Shown: positions 25,006 through 33,855 of the stretch, piece by piece
Numbering within the stretch: position 1 is the stretch's first letter
Layout: every line of letters begins with the position of its first letter
Assembly: GCA_034520365.1 (NCBI GenBank)
Contig: JAXHNP010000002.1
Location: 1 to 64,000, forward strand
Reading direction: 5' to 3'
DNA: 64,000 nt
Source: Desulfobacterales bacterium
Lineage (GTDB): Bacteria; Desulfobacterota; Desulfobacteria; Desulfobacterales; Desulfosalsimonadaceae
Translations under genes and position numbers: made by a program
The notes under the pieces: generated by a model
Seen by the model: the letters and a program-made list of their open reading frames with translations, nothing else
What the model was told of the DNA's origin: nothing
Databases searched by the model: none

Positions 25006-25695
25006 TTAATGTGCGTGTTCCATGGCCTCTGTAAAATACATGGTGCTCAGCATATAGAAGATAAATGCCTGAATCAGCGCGACAAGGATGCCCAGGACCA
25101 TAATCGGCAGCGGGGCGAAGAATGCGCCGGCCAGAAAGAAGAGGATGGTCAGCACGAGTTCATGGCCCATCAAGTTGCCGAAAAGCCGGAAAGAAAGGGA
25201 GAGCACCCGGGCGAAGTGGCCGATGATTTCAATGGGCATGATAATCGGGATCATCCACCAGATGGGGCCGGTGAAATGCTTGATATATTTGATACCGTGA
25301 TATTTAACCCCGATTACATGGGTGAAGATAAAAACCACCAGCGCGCAGGACAGGGTGGTGTTTAAGTTGGCGGTGGCCGGGAAAAAGCCCGGAATCAGGC
25401 CCATGATGTTGGATATAAAAATATAGAGAAAAATCGTACCAATTAAAGGGAAAAACCAGCGGCCCTCATCCCCGGTGATATCCACCATGAACTCTTCAAG
25501 TCCGGATACCGCAAGCTCCAGAACATTCTGCATTTTATTGGGAATCAGGCTGAGGCTTTTTGTTCCGATAAGGCCAAGGATGATCAAAAGCGCCATCGTC
25601 ACCCAGGAATAGATGACATGGGGATTTTCGTGGGCAAAGTGTCCAAGCCCGAACAGTTCAAATAATTTGACGAATAGTAAAAACGGATGTTCCAC
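25006..25695 (-). CDS. atpB: ATP synthase subunit a
   Basis: A 229-residue membrane subunit that forms the ion half-channels with the c-ring. The essential Arg lies in the LSFRLFGNLMGHE motif near residue 160, and five to six hydrophobic helices are visible. The start is taken as GTG at 25695, with AAGGAGG 9 bases upstream; it lies immediately after the stop of the atpI-like gene. A frame open further to 25803 overlaps that gene and gives unlike sequence. Gene order here is atpZ, atpI-like, atpB, atpE. Confidence 0.95.
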   Translation of the reverse strand: MEHPFLLFVKLFELFGLGHFAHENPHVIYSWVTMALLIILGLIGTKSLSLIPNKMQNVLELAVSGLEEFMVDITGDEGRWFFPLIGTIFLYIFISNIMGLIPGFFPATANLNTTLSCALVVFIFTHVIGVKYHGIKYIKHFTGPIWWMIPIIMPIEIIGHFARVLSLSFRLFGNLMGHELVLTILFFLAGAFFAPLPIMVLGILVALIQAFIFYMLSTMYFTEAMEHAH

Positions 25696-25696
25696 T

Positions 25697-26083
25697 TCAG
25701 ATCGCCTCCTTGAATATGAGTTTCTTAACCTCGCTGATGGTGGCCAGAAAAATGCTCGCCACAACGACCGAGAGACCGACAAACAATCCCAGGGGATGGA
25801 CATACCCGCCGGAAAGCAAAATAAAAATCACGATACCGCTCACGATGAACCGAATGTAGTACTTGACCAGCATCACGCTGTGAGAGGCCAGGTATGGCGG
25901 TGTCAGCGATTTCTTAAGGGTGCGGTAAAGCAGATGAAAATTGATGGTGACCAGCAGCCCGCCGGCAATAATGCCTTTGGTAAAATCAAACGGGGCGAAC
26001 ACCAATCCGACCAGTCCGGCAATCCCCAGTAAAATCCAGTTTCCATATAGTATAAATTTGAGTAAGCGCTGCTGTGTTGTCAT
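25697..26083 (-). CDS. atpI: ATP synthase subunit I-like protein
   Basis: A 128-residue membrane protein with four predicted helices (about 11-30, 37-52, 77-96, 100-115), matching the ATP-synt_I family. Such proteins help assemble the c-ring. Only one base separates it from the atpB start, and 4 bases from the atpZ-like gene before it, so this is a tight operon. The assignment rests on hydrophobicity, size and position; sequence conservation in this family is low. Confidence 0.8.
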   Translation of the reverse strand: MTTQQRLLKFILYGNWILLGIAGLVGLVFAPFDFTKGIIAGGLLVTINFHLLYRTLKKSLTPPYLASHSVMLVKYYIRFIVSGIVIFILLSGGYVHPLGLFVGLSVVVASIFLATISEVKKLIFKEAI

Positions 26084-26087
26084 CAGG

Positions 26088-26309
26088 CTATTTCATCTTG
26101 TTTACTTTTTTGATGGCAAGCGCAATATTATTGAATCCTGCCACAATTCCGAAACCCAGGAACAAAAACATGAGCCATGGCGCGGTGCCGAAAACCTTGT
26201 CCAGAAACAGACCGATAAACAGGCCGATAAAGACGGACAGCGCAACGGAAAAACCAAGGGCGCTGTACCAGCCCAGCTCCTTTATCATCTGCCGGGTTTC
26301 TTTTTTCAT
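26088..26309 (-). CDS. atpZ: AtpZ-like F0F1 accessory protein
   Basis: A 73-residue, two-helix membrane protein of the AtpZ/ATPase_gene1 family (helices about 12-32 and 41-63, with a short FGTAPWLM loop). AtpZ partners AtpI in F0 assembly and, in bacilli, has been linked to Ca2+/Mg2+ transport. It is the first gene of the F0 operon. No clear promoter boxes could be chosen in the 115 bases before it. Confidence 0.8.
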   Translation of the reverse strand: MKKETRQMIKELGWYSALGFSVALSVFIGLFIGLFLDKVFGTAPWLMFLFLGFGIVAGFNNIALAIKKVNKMK

Positions 26310-26424
26310 GCCCCCACTTTGAAGGCGGGTTTTGCCGCTTTATTAAAATTCAATTTGCTACCACAGCTTACCTTTGGCGTCAATATAAAACGAAAAATGG
26401 GTTTAAAATTTTGCCTCAAGCAAA

Positions 26425-27483
26425 TCATGGGGTAATGATTAAACGCCCGCATTCTTTTTCTCCGGTGACTTCCCCGATGATCTGTGCCGCGATATTTTTT
26501 TTATTCAGGGCGTCAACCGCTGCCCGGGCTTTTTCACCGGGCACCGCAAGAATCAGGCCGCCGGAGGTCTGCGGGTCAAACAGCATATCCGTTTCAACGG
26601 CATCAATGCCGGCGGCGATGGAGACACTTTTTTCGCAGTATTTTTTGTTGGTATAGGCGCCGGCCGGAAAAAATCCCATACGGGCAAATGAAAGGGCCGT
26701 CTGGATAAACGGCACCCGGCTGATGGCAAGGGTCATCTCCTTTCCGGACGCCCGCGCCATTTCCAGGAGGTGCCCGGCCAGGCCGAAGCCGGTGATATCC
26801 GTGCAGGCACTGGGAGAGAATTCGCGTGCGGTTTCCGCCGCATCCTTGTTTAATGCGGTGGTGATATCGATCAGCTGTTGAATGGTTTCCGCATCCGCGA
26901 GTTTTCCTTTAACCGCTGTGGCCAGGATACCGGTGCCGATGGGCTTGGTGAGAATTAATCGGTCGCCGGTTTGTGCATGGCTGTTGGTCCAGATTTTTTC
27001 CGGATGGACAATGCCGGTAACAGAGAGGCCGTATTTGAATTCCGGATCATCCACGCTGTGTCCGCCCACCAGCGTGGCGCCGGATTGATGCACCACATCC
27101 AGGCCGCCGGCCAGGGTATCCCGTAACACGGTTTCCGGCAGATCATCAGCCGGAAAACAGACGATATTCATGGCCGTGATCGGCTCGCCGCCCATGGCGT
27201 ATACGTCGCTCAATGCGTTGGCCGCCGCAATCCGGCCGAACTCATAGGGGGAATCGATAATCGGGGTAAAAAAATCCAGGGTTTGAATCAGCGCCGTATC
27301 CGCATTGATTTGATATACCCCGGCATCATCCGATGTTTCGGTGCCCACCAAAAGTCGGGGGTCGGTCTTAACCGGCAGCCGGCTCACAATTCTGTCCAGC
27401 AACTCCGGACCCAGCTTGGCCGCTCACCCGGAAGCCCGGGTTTTTTCGGTCAGATTGTATGTGATCTTCGGTTCATCAGCCAT
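26425..27483 (-). CDS. selD: Selenide, water dikinase with selenocysteine at the active site
   Basis: Makes selenophosphate from selenide and ATP, the Se donor for selenocysteine and selenouridine. Read through an in-frame TGA at codon 20 (27424-27426), the protein is 352 residues: MADEPKITYN, then LTEKTRASG-U-AAKLGPELL. The position equals the catalytic Cys/Sec of SelD, and the following Lys is the conserved catalytic one. The rest (TETSDDAGVYQ, TLDFFTPIIDSPYEFGRIAA, VGGHSVDD, GFGLAGHL, FDPQTSGGL) is a complete SelD. A conventional gene caller would stop at the TGA and start inside at a TTG near 27402. A SECIS hairpin should lie just after the TGA. The start ATG has no strong ribosome site. 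Confidence 0.93.
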
Positions 27484-27493
27484 TATTTTTTTT

Positions 27494-27549
27494 CCCCAAC
27501 ACCCAACACCCAACACCTAATACCTAATACCTAATACCTAATACCTAAT
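27494..27549. repeat. Eight tandem heptamers between selD and pyrK
   Basis: Eight consecutive 7-bp units, three of the type (A/C)CCCAAC followed by five exact ACCTAAT. The tract runs into the last codons of pyrK, whose stop codon at 27538-27540 is made by the repeat. Confidence 0.85.
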
Positions 27550-28344
27550 CCCCAATACTCTATCCGCCCGAAACACCGGCCCGTCAATACATACATGCCC
27601 GTATCCTTGGCCGTGTTCGGTGTCCTTTATGGCGCAGCCCAGGCATGCGCCCACCCCGCAGGCCATGATGGTTTCAATCGAGACCTCGCAGGGCCGTTCA
27701 TGCTGTCTGGCGATGGATGAAACCGCATCAAGCATGGGCATGGGACCGCAGGCATAAATCATGTCCGGCTTGTTGTTTTTAAGCCAGTCAGCCAAAACCG
27801 TTGTGACCAGGCCCTTTTCGCCGAGACTGCCGTCCTCGGTGGCGATTTGCGTCTCTATGCCCATGGATTGAAAATCCGCCTCGCATAAAATATCCGCCGC
27901 AGATCGCCCCCCCAGGCAGGCCACGGAGTCTTTCAAAAGCGTCCCGGCGCTTTTAAGTTTTTCAGCCAGAAAAACCATGGGCGCAACCCCGATCCCGCCG
28001 GCCACCAAAGCGGCGCTTTGAATGTGCGGAGAGACCGTGTACCCATGGCCCAGGGGGCCCAGCAGATCGAGCGTATCGCCTTTTTTTTGCCGGGCGAGTT
28101 TTCGGGTAAAATCGCCCACTGCCTTATATAGGATTTCAATTCGTTTAACCCGGCCCTGGCTTGTATGAACCCGGTGGATGGAAAACGGCCGCCGCAGAAG
28201 CGGGGTGGATTCGCCCGGCAGGCGAAGCGTTACAAATTGGCCGGGATCTGCGGCCGCGTACTGGACGCCGCCGGTCAGTCCCATGCGGTATACGGCCTCT
28301 GCAACCGGTTCATTCCATAAGATTTTGGCTGTTTCCTGCAGCAT
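27538..28344 (-). CDS. pyrK: Dihydroorotate dehydrogenase electron-transfer subunit
   Basis: A 268-residue FAD/[2Fe-2S] protein of the PyrK type. It passes electrons from dihydroorotate dehydrogenase PyrD (type 1B) to NAD+. The FAD motif is RRPFSIHR near residue 51, the NAD part is LVAGGIGVAPM near 110, and the [2Fe-2S] ligands are in CGVGACLGCA, with a further Cys in HVCIDGPVF. pyrD itself is not in this window. The start at 28344 is the first ATG after the pgeF stop, 16 bases away. The last residues (GIRY) and stop codon come from the heptamer repeat, so the original C-terminus may have been slightly altered. Confidence 0.88.
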   Translation of the reverse strand: MLQETAKILWNEPVAEAVYRMGLTGGVQYAAADPGQFVTLRLPGESTPLLRRPFSIHRVHTSQGRVKRIEILYKAVGDFTRKLARQKKGDTLDLLGPLGHGYTVSPHIQSAALVAGGIGVAPMVFLAEKLKSAGTLLKDSVACLGGRSAADILCEADFQSMGIETQIATEDGSLGEKGLVTTVLADWLKNNKPDMIYACGPMPMLDAVSSIARQHERPCEVSIETIMACGVGACLGCAIKDTEHGQGYGHVCIDGPVFRADRVLGIRY

Positions 28345-28360
28345 TTTTATTTCTGCCCGC

Positions 28361-29131
28361 CTATTTGTCAATAATAGCGATGACCGCGGCGAATCGGCCG
28401 GTTTCCGGATTTTTCCGGTATGAATAGAACAGGTGGACATTGCATCGGGTGCATATGTTTGAAAATTCGATGTTTTCCGGTAAAACGCCGGCGCCTGTCA
28501 GCTGATCCCGGGTAATCGCCCAGAAGTTAAAATGGTTCCGATGGTCCCGATAGGGCCAGAATGTTTCCGGGATTTCGGTTTGATAATTTTTAAATTCGCT
28601 GCAGCAGGGGCCAAGCGATGGGGATACGGCCGCGCAAATATCCGCCGGCTCACATGAGAACTCGGACTGCATGCGCGCGAGCGTTTTCCCGGCAATATTT
28701 TGGATGCTTCCCCGCCACCCCGCATGAATGTTTGCCGCCACCGACCGGACCGGGTCATACAGGAGTATGGCCTGGCAGTCCGCCAGCTGAATTCCTATCG
28801 GCATGCCGGCAATATCTGTGATCAGGGCATCAGCGGTCAGTTCCAGGGGAGGGGCGCCCCCATCTGCTTGTTTGAGGGCAATCACCTCCGAACCGTGAAC
28901 CTGGCTGGCAAAAACTATCGGCCAGGGGCTTTGGATACAGTCTTGTATCAGGGCGCAGTTGCGTTTAACCTTCTCTGTTTCATCATTGCTGCTCCCCCCC
29001 ATATTTAAGCTGTCATAGGGGCTCTGGCTGCAGCCGCCCGCCCGGGTAAAAATGCTGTGCCGCAGCCCGGAAAATCCGGCCAGAGAATGAAACTCAAAAT
29101 AAAGGATGCCATCTCTGCGGTGTGCAATCAT
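28361..29131 (-). CDS. pgeF: Multicopper polyphenol oxidase / purine nucleoside phosphorylase (YfiH family)
   Basis: A 256-residue YfiH/PgeF protein. Family members edit misbuilt peptidoglycan precursors and act as zinc-dependent purine nucleosidases. The metal His/Cys motifs are visible: ASQVHGSEV near residue 77, the QLADCQAILLYD segment near 120 and IHAGWRGS near 138. Length is normal. It lies 16 bases upstream of pyrK in the same direction. Confidence 0.92.
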   Translation of the reverse strand: MIAHRRDGILYFEFHSLAGFSGLRHSIFTRAGGCSQSPYDSLNMGGSSNDETEKVKRNCALIQDCIQSPWPIVFASQVHGSEVIALKQADGGAPPLELTADALITDIAGMPIGIQLADCQAILLYDPVRSVAANIHAGWRGSIQNIAGKTLARMQSEFSCEPADICAAVSPSLGPCCSEFKNYQTEIPETFWPYRDHRNHFNFWAITRDQLTGAGVLPENIEFSNICTRCNVHLFYSYRKNPETGRFAAVIAIIDK

Positions 29132-29184
29132 ACAAACCTACAATCCAAGGTGCTTGATCGTACTCAAGGAATTTAAAGCCGATT

Positions 29185-29247
29185 ACGAGTACGAGAACGA
29201 GTACGAGTACGATTCATGCATTACTTAAACCCTGAACCCTAAACCCT
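29185..29247. repeat. Hexamer and heptamer repeat tracts
   Basis: An ACGAGT/ACGAGA hexamer tract (about 29185-29214, five units) followed by three heptamers of the AAACCCT type (29227-29247) in the gap between pgeF and the heptose nucleotidyltransferase gene. The second tract ends at its stop codon. Confidence 0.7.
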
Positions 29248-29730
29248 CTACCCCCCATAAAGCGCCACAATCCGATCAATAATCTTAGAGGTGGATACAT
29301 CGAATTCAAACGGTATCTGAAGAATCCGGCCGCCGTTTTTTTCCACCACGTCCGCGCCGATAATGTCGCTTTTGGACCAGTCCGCGCCTTTTACCAGAAT
29401 ATCAGGGATAATTGCCTTAATCAGCTGATATGGATCCGGCTCATCAAAATATATAACATAATCAACACTGGCCATCGCGGCAAGGACTTCCGCCCGCTGG
29501 TCCTGGGGGATGATCGGGCGTTTATTTCCCTTGATAGATCGAACGGACTGATCCGTGTTAAGCCCCACGATCAGGATATCCCCGGCATTTTTTGCCGTCG
29601 CAAGGTACCGGATATGGCCGGCATGCAGAATATCAAAGCACCCGTTGGTGAAAACAATCCGGAAATTCTGACGGGGCAGGGCGTTTAACCGGGCCTTGAG
29701 TGTTTTCAGGTCAAGCAGCTTAGAGCTCAT
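29248..29730 (-). CDS. rfaE2: D-glycero-beta-D-manno-heptose 1-phosphate adenylyltransferase
   Basis: A 160-residue nucleotidyltransferase. It makes ADP-heptose for the lipopolysaccharide inner core. The HIGH-type motif reads TNGCFDILHAGHIRYL near residue 27, and the later KGADWSKSDI and ISSF-like region (EFDVSTSKIID) agree with the HldE C-terminal domain. The kinase half is absent, so a separate kinase should exist elsewhere. The start at 29730 overlaps the end of the nitrilase gene by 11 bases, with GAGAGGG about 12 bases upstream. It implies a Gram-negative outer membrane with LPS. Confidence 0.9.
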   Translation of the reverse strand: MSSKLLDLKTLKARLNALPRQNFRIVFTNGCFDILHAGHIRYLATAKNAGDILIVGLNTDQSVRSIKGNKRPIIPQDQRAEVLAAMASVDYVIYFDEPDPYQLIKAIIPDILVKGADWSKSDIIGADVVEKNGGRILQIPFEFDVSTSKIIDRIVALYGG

Positions 29731-30505
29731 AGATCGACGGGACCCTCTCGGAGAGGCAATCAAATTGTTTCCGGAATTTTTGAATTTCTGTCAGGTCAAG
29801 CCGGGCTGTTGTGGCGGACTCCGGGGATGCGCTCATGGCAATTACCTCGCCCTGGGGGGAGATTATCTGGGAATGCCCCGGGTATATCAATTTCCCCTCC
29901 TGCCCGCAACGGTTTGCCGCCACCACAAACAGCTGGTTCTCAATGGCCCGGGCCCGAAGCAGCGTGTCCCAGTGATCGATCCGCGCGGCCGGCCATTGGG
30001 CGGATACGATGACGACTTCCGCCCCTTTTAAGGCAAGCGTGCGGCAGATTTCCGGGAACCTGAGATCATAACAGATCATCAGCCCAAACCGCCGGCCGCC
30101 GGTTTCGCAGACCACAGCGGAGGTGCCCGCTTCAAGGTTTTTATCCTCGCCGATCATGGAAAACAGATGCGCCTTTCTGTATTTACCGGCAATATCGCCG
30201 TCTTTGCCGATTACATAAAGGGTGTTGTAAATGGCCCCGGCATCCGCTTCAGGCAGTGAGCCGGCAATTGCGAGGGATTTGGCTCTCGCCGCTTTGGACA
30301 GGAGTTCAATAATTTCCGGTGTTTTTCGGACGTGTTCGGAGAGCGCCGGATAATCGAAGCTGCTTGAAAACATTTCCGGCAGCACCGCCAGGTCTGCGCC
30401 CTGATCGCTCAGCCGGGAAATGCCTGCCAGGGCGCGGCGGACGTTGGCATCCACTTGGCCCCGCATGATGTCAAACTGATAGATGCCGGCAGTCAGAATC
30501 CCCAT
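29720..30505 (-). CDS. Carbon-nitrogen hydrolase (nitrilase superfamily)
   Basis: A 261-residue amidohydrolase of the omega-amidase/Nit type. The catalytic triad is visible as Glu in VLPEMFSSSF, Lys in KYRKAHLFSM and Cys in LMICYDLRFPE. Such enzymes deaminate alpha-ketoglutaramate or deaminated glutathione. It overlaps the heptose nucleotidyltransferase gene by 11 bases, which suggests co-translation but not a shared pathway. The particular amide cannot be named from sequence. Confidence 0.9.
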   Translation of the reverse strand: MGILTAGIYQFDIMRGQVDANVRRALAGISRLSDQGADLAVLPEMFSSSFDYPALSEHVRKTPEIIELLSKAARAKSLAIAGSLPEADAGAIYNTLYVIGKDGDIAGKYRKAHLFSMIGEDKNLEAGTSAVVCETGGRRFGLMICYDLRFPEICRTLALKGAEVVIVSAQWPAARIDHWDTLLRARAIENQLFVVAANRCGQEGKLIYPGHSQIISPQGEVIAMSASPESATTARLDLTEIQKFRKQFDCLSERVPSIYEL

Positions 30506-30564
30506 TTGGCCTTTTTCCTTTCCGGGTGAATTGAAACGCGCGGTTTAGGTCCTGATTTCTCATT

Positions 30565-31422
30565 TCATGACGCGCGGGCCAGTGTCAATACATTTACACA
30601 GTCCGCACCGCCGTATTTCAGGGTGCGGGCGCATTCGTTCACCGTCGCCCCGGTGGTGCAGACGTCATCAATCAAAAGCAGGTTTTTCCCCTGGATCCGT
30701 TTTTTTCCGGCCAGTGAAAACGCCTGCCGGATATTTTCCTTTCGCGCCTGCCGGCTTAATCCGGTCTGGGTGGGGGTTTTTCTCGTTCGCCGCAGAATTT
30801 TGCCGTCAGGGACGAGCGCCGGCAGCCAATCCCCGTGCCGGCGGAAAAAATCCGGCCATTGGGCCAAAAGCAGGGCCGCCTGGTTAAACCCCCGATTTTT
30901 TAATTTGCCGGCATGCAGGGGGACCGGAATAACCATATCCGGCATTCCGATTTCCGGATAGCAAATCAGGGCATGAAACAACAATCGGCCAAGGGGCCGG
31001 GACAACTGGGTTTTCTGATTGTATTTCAGGGCATGAACGGTGCTCATCAGGGCGCCGTCGTACGCCCCGGCCGACCGGATATGATCGAAATATATTTTCT
31101 GGGTGAGGCACTCGCTGCAAATATGATCCGGACCCACCCGGCTTTTAAACATTACCCCGCATATGGGGCACTTGGGCGATTCAATGGGGAAAAATGCCGG
31201 GCGGCAGTCAGGGCACAACCAAGGGGCCATGATGGCTTCAAAAACCGCCGGCGACAGGGACCGGTCAAGAGCGGGCGGGGGGCTCTCATAAGATTTTAGG
31301 TGAAACAACCGCCCGCAGGCCAGGCACTTGTTTGGAAAAAGCGCCTCCCTGAAGGCGGCTGCCACCTGCGCAAAGGCTTTATTCCGCGATATTGATCTTG
31401 CAGTCTGCAATCGCATCGCCAA
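30565..31422 (-). CDS. ComF-family phosphoribosyltransferase-like protein
   Basis: A 285-residue protein with an N-terminal zinc-finger part (CLACG, then CPDC, CPICG and CSECL) followed by a phosphoribosyltransferase domain. The PRPP-binding motif is [16 protein letters not shown] near residue 250. ComF homologues take part in DNA uptake in competent bacteria and are widely kept in others with no proven role. The first ATG lies 43 bases inside the icd gene upstream, so translation is probably coupled to icd; a start a few codons downstream (31416) is possible. Confidence 0.87.
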   Translation of the reverse strand: MAMRLQTARSISRNKAFAQVAAAFREALFPNKCLACGRLFHLKSYESPPPALDRSLSPAVFEAIMAPWLCPDCRPAFFPIESPKCPICGVMFKSRVGPDHICSECLTQKIYFDHIRSAGAYDGALMSTVHALKYNQKTQLSRPLGRLLFHALICYPEIGMPDMVIPVPLHAGKLKNRGFNQAALLLAQWPDFFRRHGDWLPALVPDGKILRRTRKTPTQTGLSRQARKENIRQAFSLAGKKRIQGKNLLLIDDVCTTGATVNECARTLKYGGADCVNVLTLARAS

Positions 31423-32614
31423 ACGCGGAGCAGGTCATTTCCGCGGCATCCTCAATCTGCCGGGCCAGATCATAGGTCACTTGTCTGGAGCGGATGGTTT
31501 CCTGCAGGTTTTGCCGGATGAGGGCGGCCGCTTTTTTCCATCCCATATGATCAAGCATCATCGCAGCGGAGAGGATCAGAGAGCTGGGGTTTACCTTGTC
31601 CAGTCTCGCATATTTGGGTGCCGTGCCATGGGTGGCTTCAAATACCGCGCATTTGTCTCCGATATTCGCCCCGGGCGCCATGCCTAAGCCGCCGACCTGG
31701 GCGGCCAGGGCATCGGAGATATAGTCGCCGTTTAGGTTGGGTGTGGCAATAACGCCGAATTCTTCCGGCCGGAGCAGGACCTGCTGAAACAGCATATCCG
31801 CGATCCGGTCTTTAATGATGACTTTATCCGACACCGGCCGGCCGTCATAGTCGCTGTAAAATTCCGCCTCAGTGATGGTTTGGTCGGCAAAGCGTTCAGC
31901 CGCCACCTCATAGCCCCAGCTGCAGAAAGCACCCTCCGTATATTTCATGATATTGCCTTTGTGCATCAGGGTGACCGAGGGGTATCCCTCCTCAATGGCA
32001 TATTCGATGGCTTTGGCCACTAAGCGCTTGGTGTTTTTCTCACTGATCGGCTTGATCCCGATACCCGGGTTTTCCGGCAGTTTCGCGCCCATCTTGTCGG
32101 ATAAAAAGGCCGCCACCGCCCGGGCGTCATCGCTTCCGGCCGCCCATTCAATGCCGGCGTAAAGATCCTCGGTGTTTTCCCGGAAAACCACCATATTGAT
32201 TCTTTCCGGGTGTTTCATGGGGCTTGGCACGGAATCGAGATATTTGACCGGGCGCACACAGGCGTAAAGATCGAGTTCCTGGCGGATGGAGACATTCAGG
32301 CTTCGAATGCCTTTTCCCACCGGCGTGGTGAGCGGCCCCTTAATGGCCACTACATGGTTGCGGATGGTATCCAGGGCTTCTTTGGAAAGATACTCACCGG
32401 TCTGCTGAAAGCCCTTCTCGCCAACCGGCAGTTCTTTCCAGCTAATCTGTTTCTCGCCGTTATACGCGGTCTTTACCGCTGCTTCAATGACAATCCGGGT
32501 GGCGCGCCAGATGTCCGGTCCGGTGCCGTCCCCCTCGATAAAGGGGATGATCACATGGTCCGGGACATTCAGGGTCCCGTCCGGGTTTATTTTGATTTTT
32601 GCCGCCTGTTCCAT
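31379..32614 (-). CDS. icd: NADP-type isocitrate dehydrogenase
   Basis: A 411-residue enzyme of the E. coli Icd subfamily. It converts isocitrate to 2-oxoglutarate with CO2 release. The N-terminal [15 protein letters not shown], the substrate motif [19 protein letters not shown] near residue 105, the metal ligands in [15 protein letters not shown] and the coenzyme loop ([11 protein letters not shown] near 330) are present. The phosphorylatable Ser equivalent lies in the SLNVS stretch. Its presence fits an oxidative TCA branch or glutamate synthesis. The gap to rlmB on the 5' side holds an inverted-repeat element. Confidence 0.95.
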   Translation of the reverse strand: MEQAAKIKINPDGTLNVPDHVIIPFIEGDGTGPDIWRATRIVIEAAVKTAYNGEKQISWKELPVGEKGFQQTGEYLSKEALDTIRNHVVAIKGPLTTPVGKGIRSLNVSIRQELDLYACVRPVKYLDSVPSPMKHPERINMVVFRENTEDLYAGIEWAAGSDDARAVAAFLSDKMGAKLPENPGIGIKPISEKNTKRLVAKAIEYAIEEGYPSVTLMHKGNIMKYTEGAFCSWGYEVAAERFADQTITEAEFYSDYDGRPVSDKVIIKDRIADMLFQQVLLRPEEFGVIATPNLNGDYISDALAAQVGGLGMAPGANIGDKCAVFEATHGTAPKYARLDKVNPSSLILSAAMMLDHMGWKKAAALIRQNLQETIRSRQVTYDLARQIEDAAEMTCSAFGDAIADCKINIAE

Positions 32615-32651
32615 ATGAATTTATGTCCTTTCAGTGTTTTTCCTAATACCT

Positions 32652-32775
32652 GACGGCTTCGCAAAAAGTCCAATATCTTTGTTGCGCTGCATCCCTCGGA
32701 ATTTCACGTACGAGCAAGTACGCTGCATTCCTCGGGATTTGCGCGCCGCGATCTTGAACTTTTTTCTTTGCCGTC
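32652..32775. mobile_element. 124-bp inverted-repeat (MITE-like) element
   Basis: Imperfect 26-bp terminal inverted repeats at 32652-32677 and 32750-32775, both beginning GACGGC and sharing AAAAAGT-CAA-ATC. Between them are two direct copies of GCTGCAT(C/T)CCTCGG and a GTAC-based small palindrome. It has no coding capacity. It sits between icd and rlmB and is unlike the AATTTGTTCT MITEs. Confidence 0.7.
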
Positions 32776-32814
32776 CCAGAATCGACTTTTTATGAGTCTA
32801 TCAATACCTAATAC

Positions 32815-33555
32815 CTAAAAATTCTGCTGCCGAAAAGCCTCATAAAGCACGACACCGCCGGCCACCGAGGCATTTAAAGAGTTTATTGCCCCTTTCATGG
32901 GAATATGCGCAAGAAAATCACATTCGCGGCTGACCAGCGGCCGTATGCCGCCGCCTTCGCCGCCGATGACGATCCCCACCATGCCGGTGAAATCGGTGTC
33001 GTAAAGTGATTGATAACCGGCTGCATCCAATCCGATAATCCATCCGCCGATTTTTTTCAAGTCTTTCATGGCGTTTACCAGGTTGACCACCTGGGCGAAC
33101 CGGATGTGCTCAAGCGCACCGGCCGAGGATTTGGATACCGCCGGTGTGGGCCCGGCGGATCGGTCCCTGGGAATTACCACCCCTTTTACGCCCACGCACA
33201 AGGCGGTGCGGATCAGGGCGCCCAGGTTCTGGGGATCCATAATACTGTCAAGCAGAAGAAAAATCGCCGGATCAGACGGCGCCATCAGCATTTCAGCCCA
33301 GTCCGTGGCGGGAAACGGACTGGTGCGGGCGGCAATCCCCTGGTGCATGTCAGTATGGCTCAGACCTTCCAGCTCATCCCGGGAGCTCGGGCGGATCGGG
33401 AGGTTGAGGGATCTGCCCTGCCGAACGATTTCTTCAATCCGGGCGCCCGGCTTATCCTTTATCACAAATATTTCTTCGAACCTTCGGCGGCCGGCTGAAA
33501 GCGCCTCTGCCACCGGGTGGATGCCGTATAATATGTCGTGTCCGCGGGGGGGCAA
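32815..33555 (-). CDS. rlmB: 23S rRNA (guanosine-2'-O-)-methyltransferase (RlmB/TrmH family)
   Basis: A 246-residue SpoU-family 2'-O-methyltransferase. The N-terminal substrate-binding domain begins DILYGIHPVAEAL. The trefoil-knot SAM motifs are SIMDPQNLGALIRTA near residue 103, VIGGEGGGIRPLV near 185 and IPMKGAINSLNASVA near 215. It most resembles RlmB, which modifies G2251 of 23S rRNA, although TrmH-group specificity is hard to read from sequence. Full length for the family. Confidence 0.9.
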   Translation of the reverse strand: MPPRGHDILYGIHPVAEALSAGRRRFEEIFVIKDKPGARIEEIVRQGRSLNLPIRPSSRDELEGLSHTDMHQGIAARTSPFPATDWAEMLMAPSDPAIFLLLDSIMDPQNLGALIRTALCVGVKGVVIPRDRSAGPTPAVSKSSAGALEHIRFAQVVNLVNAMKDLKKIGGWIIGLDAAGYQSLYDTDFTGMVGIVIGGEGGGIRPLVSRECDFLAHIPMKGAINSLNASVAGGVVLYEAFRQQNF

Positions 33556-33583
33556 AACAGATTTTCCTTCTAAGTAACCTCAC

Positions 33584-33677
33584 GGTTTAAGGTATAGGGT
33601 ATAAGGTCAATGAAACCAACCCTTTATAATTATACATAATTTAAGGTTCACGGTTCACAGTTCATGGTTCAACGGTT
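33584..33677. repeat. Two heptad-period tracts upstream of rlmB
   Basis: GGTATAG-like heptamers at 33584-33607 and GGTTC-containing heptamers (AAGGTTC, ACGGTTC, ACAGTTC, ATGGTTC, AACGGTT) at 33643-33677. The 300-base gap between rlmB and gmk is filled mainly by these and the next two repeats; no gene is seen. Confidence 0.7.
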
Positions 33678-33757
33678 ATACAAACTCAGTGCATAAGTGT
33701 CTCAGGGCCTTTGGTTTTGGCTTTGGAAAAGGCCTATAAAAAAAGGCGATTTCCTTT

Positions 33758-33795
33758 AAGTCCCCCTTTGCCAAAGGGGGATTTAGGGGGATTTT
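33758..33795. repeat. CCCCCTTTG palindromic repeat
   Basis: A perfect palindrome TCCCCCTTTG-CCAAAGGGGGA (33761-33781) followed by a second TTTAGGGGGA. This type of G/C-run palindrome is widely dispersed in bacterial intergenic DNA. It could also end transcription from either side. Confidence 0.6.
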
Positions 33796-33800
33796 ACATC

Positions 33801-33838
33801 GTATCTGCGGCAAAGCTTGAAAATCGCTCAACTTAGGT
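33801..33838. repeat. Dispersed 38-bp repeat
   Basis: A segment starting GTATCTG and ending TTAGGT that recurs inverted at 39945-39990 and in shortened form at 36711-36739. The core GAAAATCGCTCAA is common to all three. It lies just downstream of gmk. Confidence 0.65.
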
Positions 33839-33855
33839 TCATGCACCATCCCGTC

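Noticed and set aside
29177-29247. CRISPR array
   Set aside because: The repeats here and at the other heptamer tracts have no spacers and no cas genes; they are simple tandem repeats.
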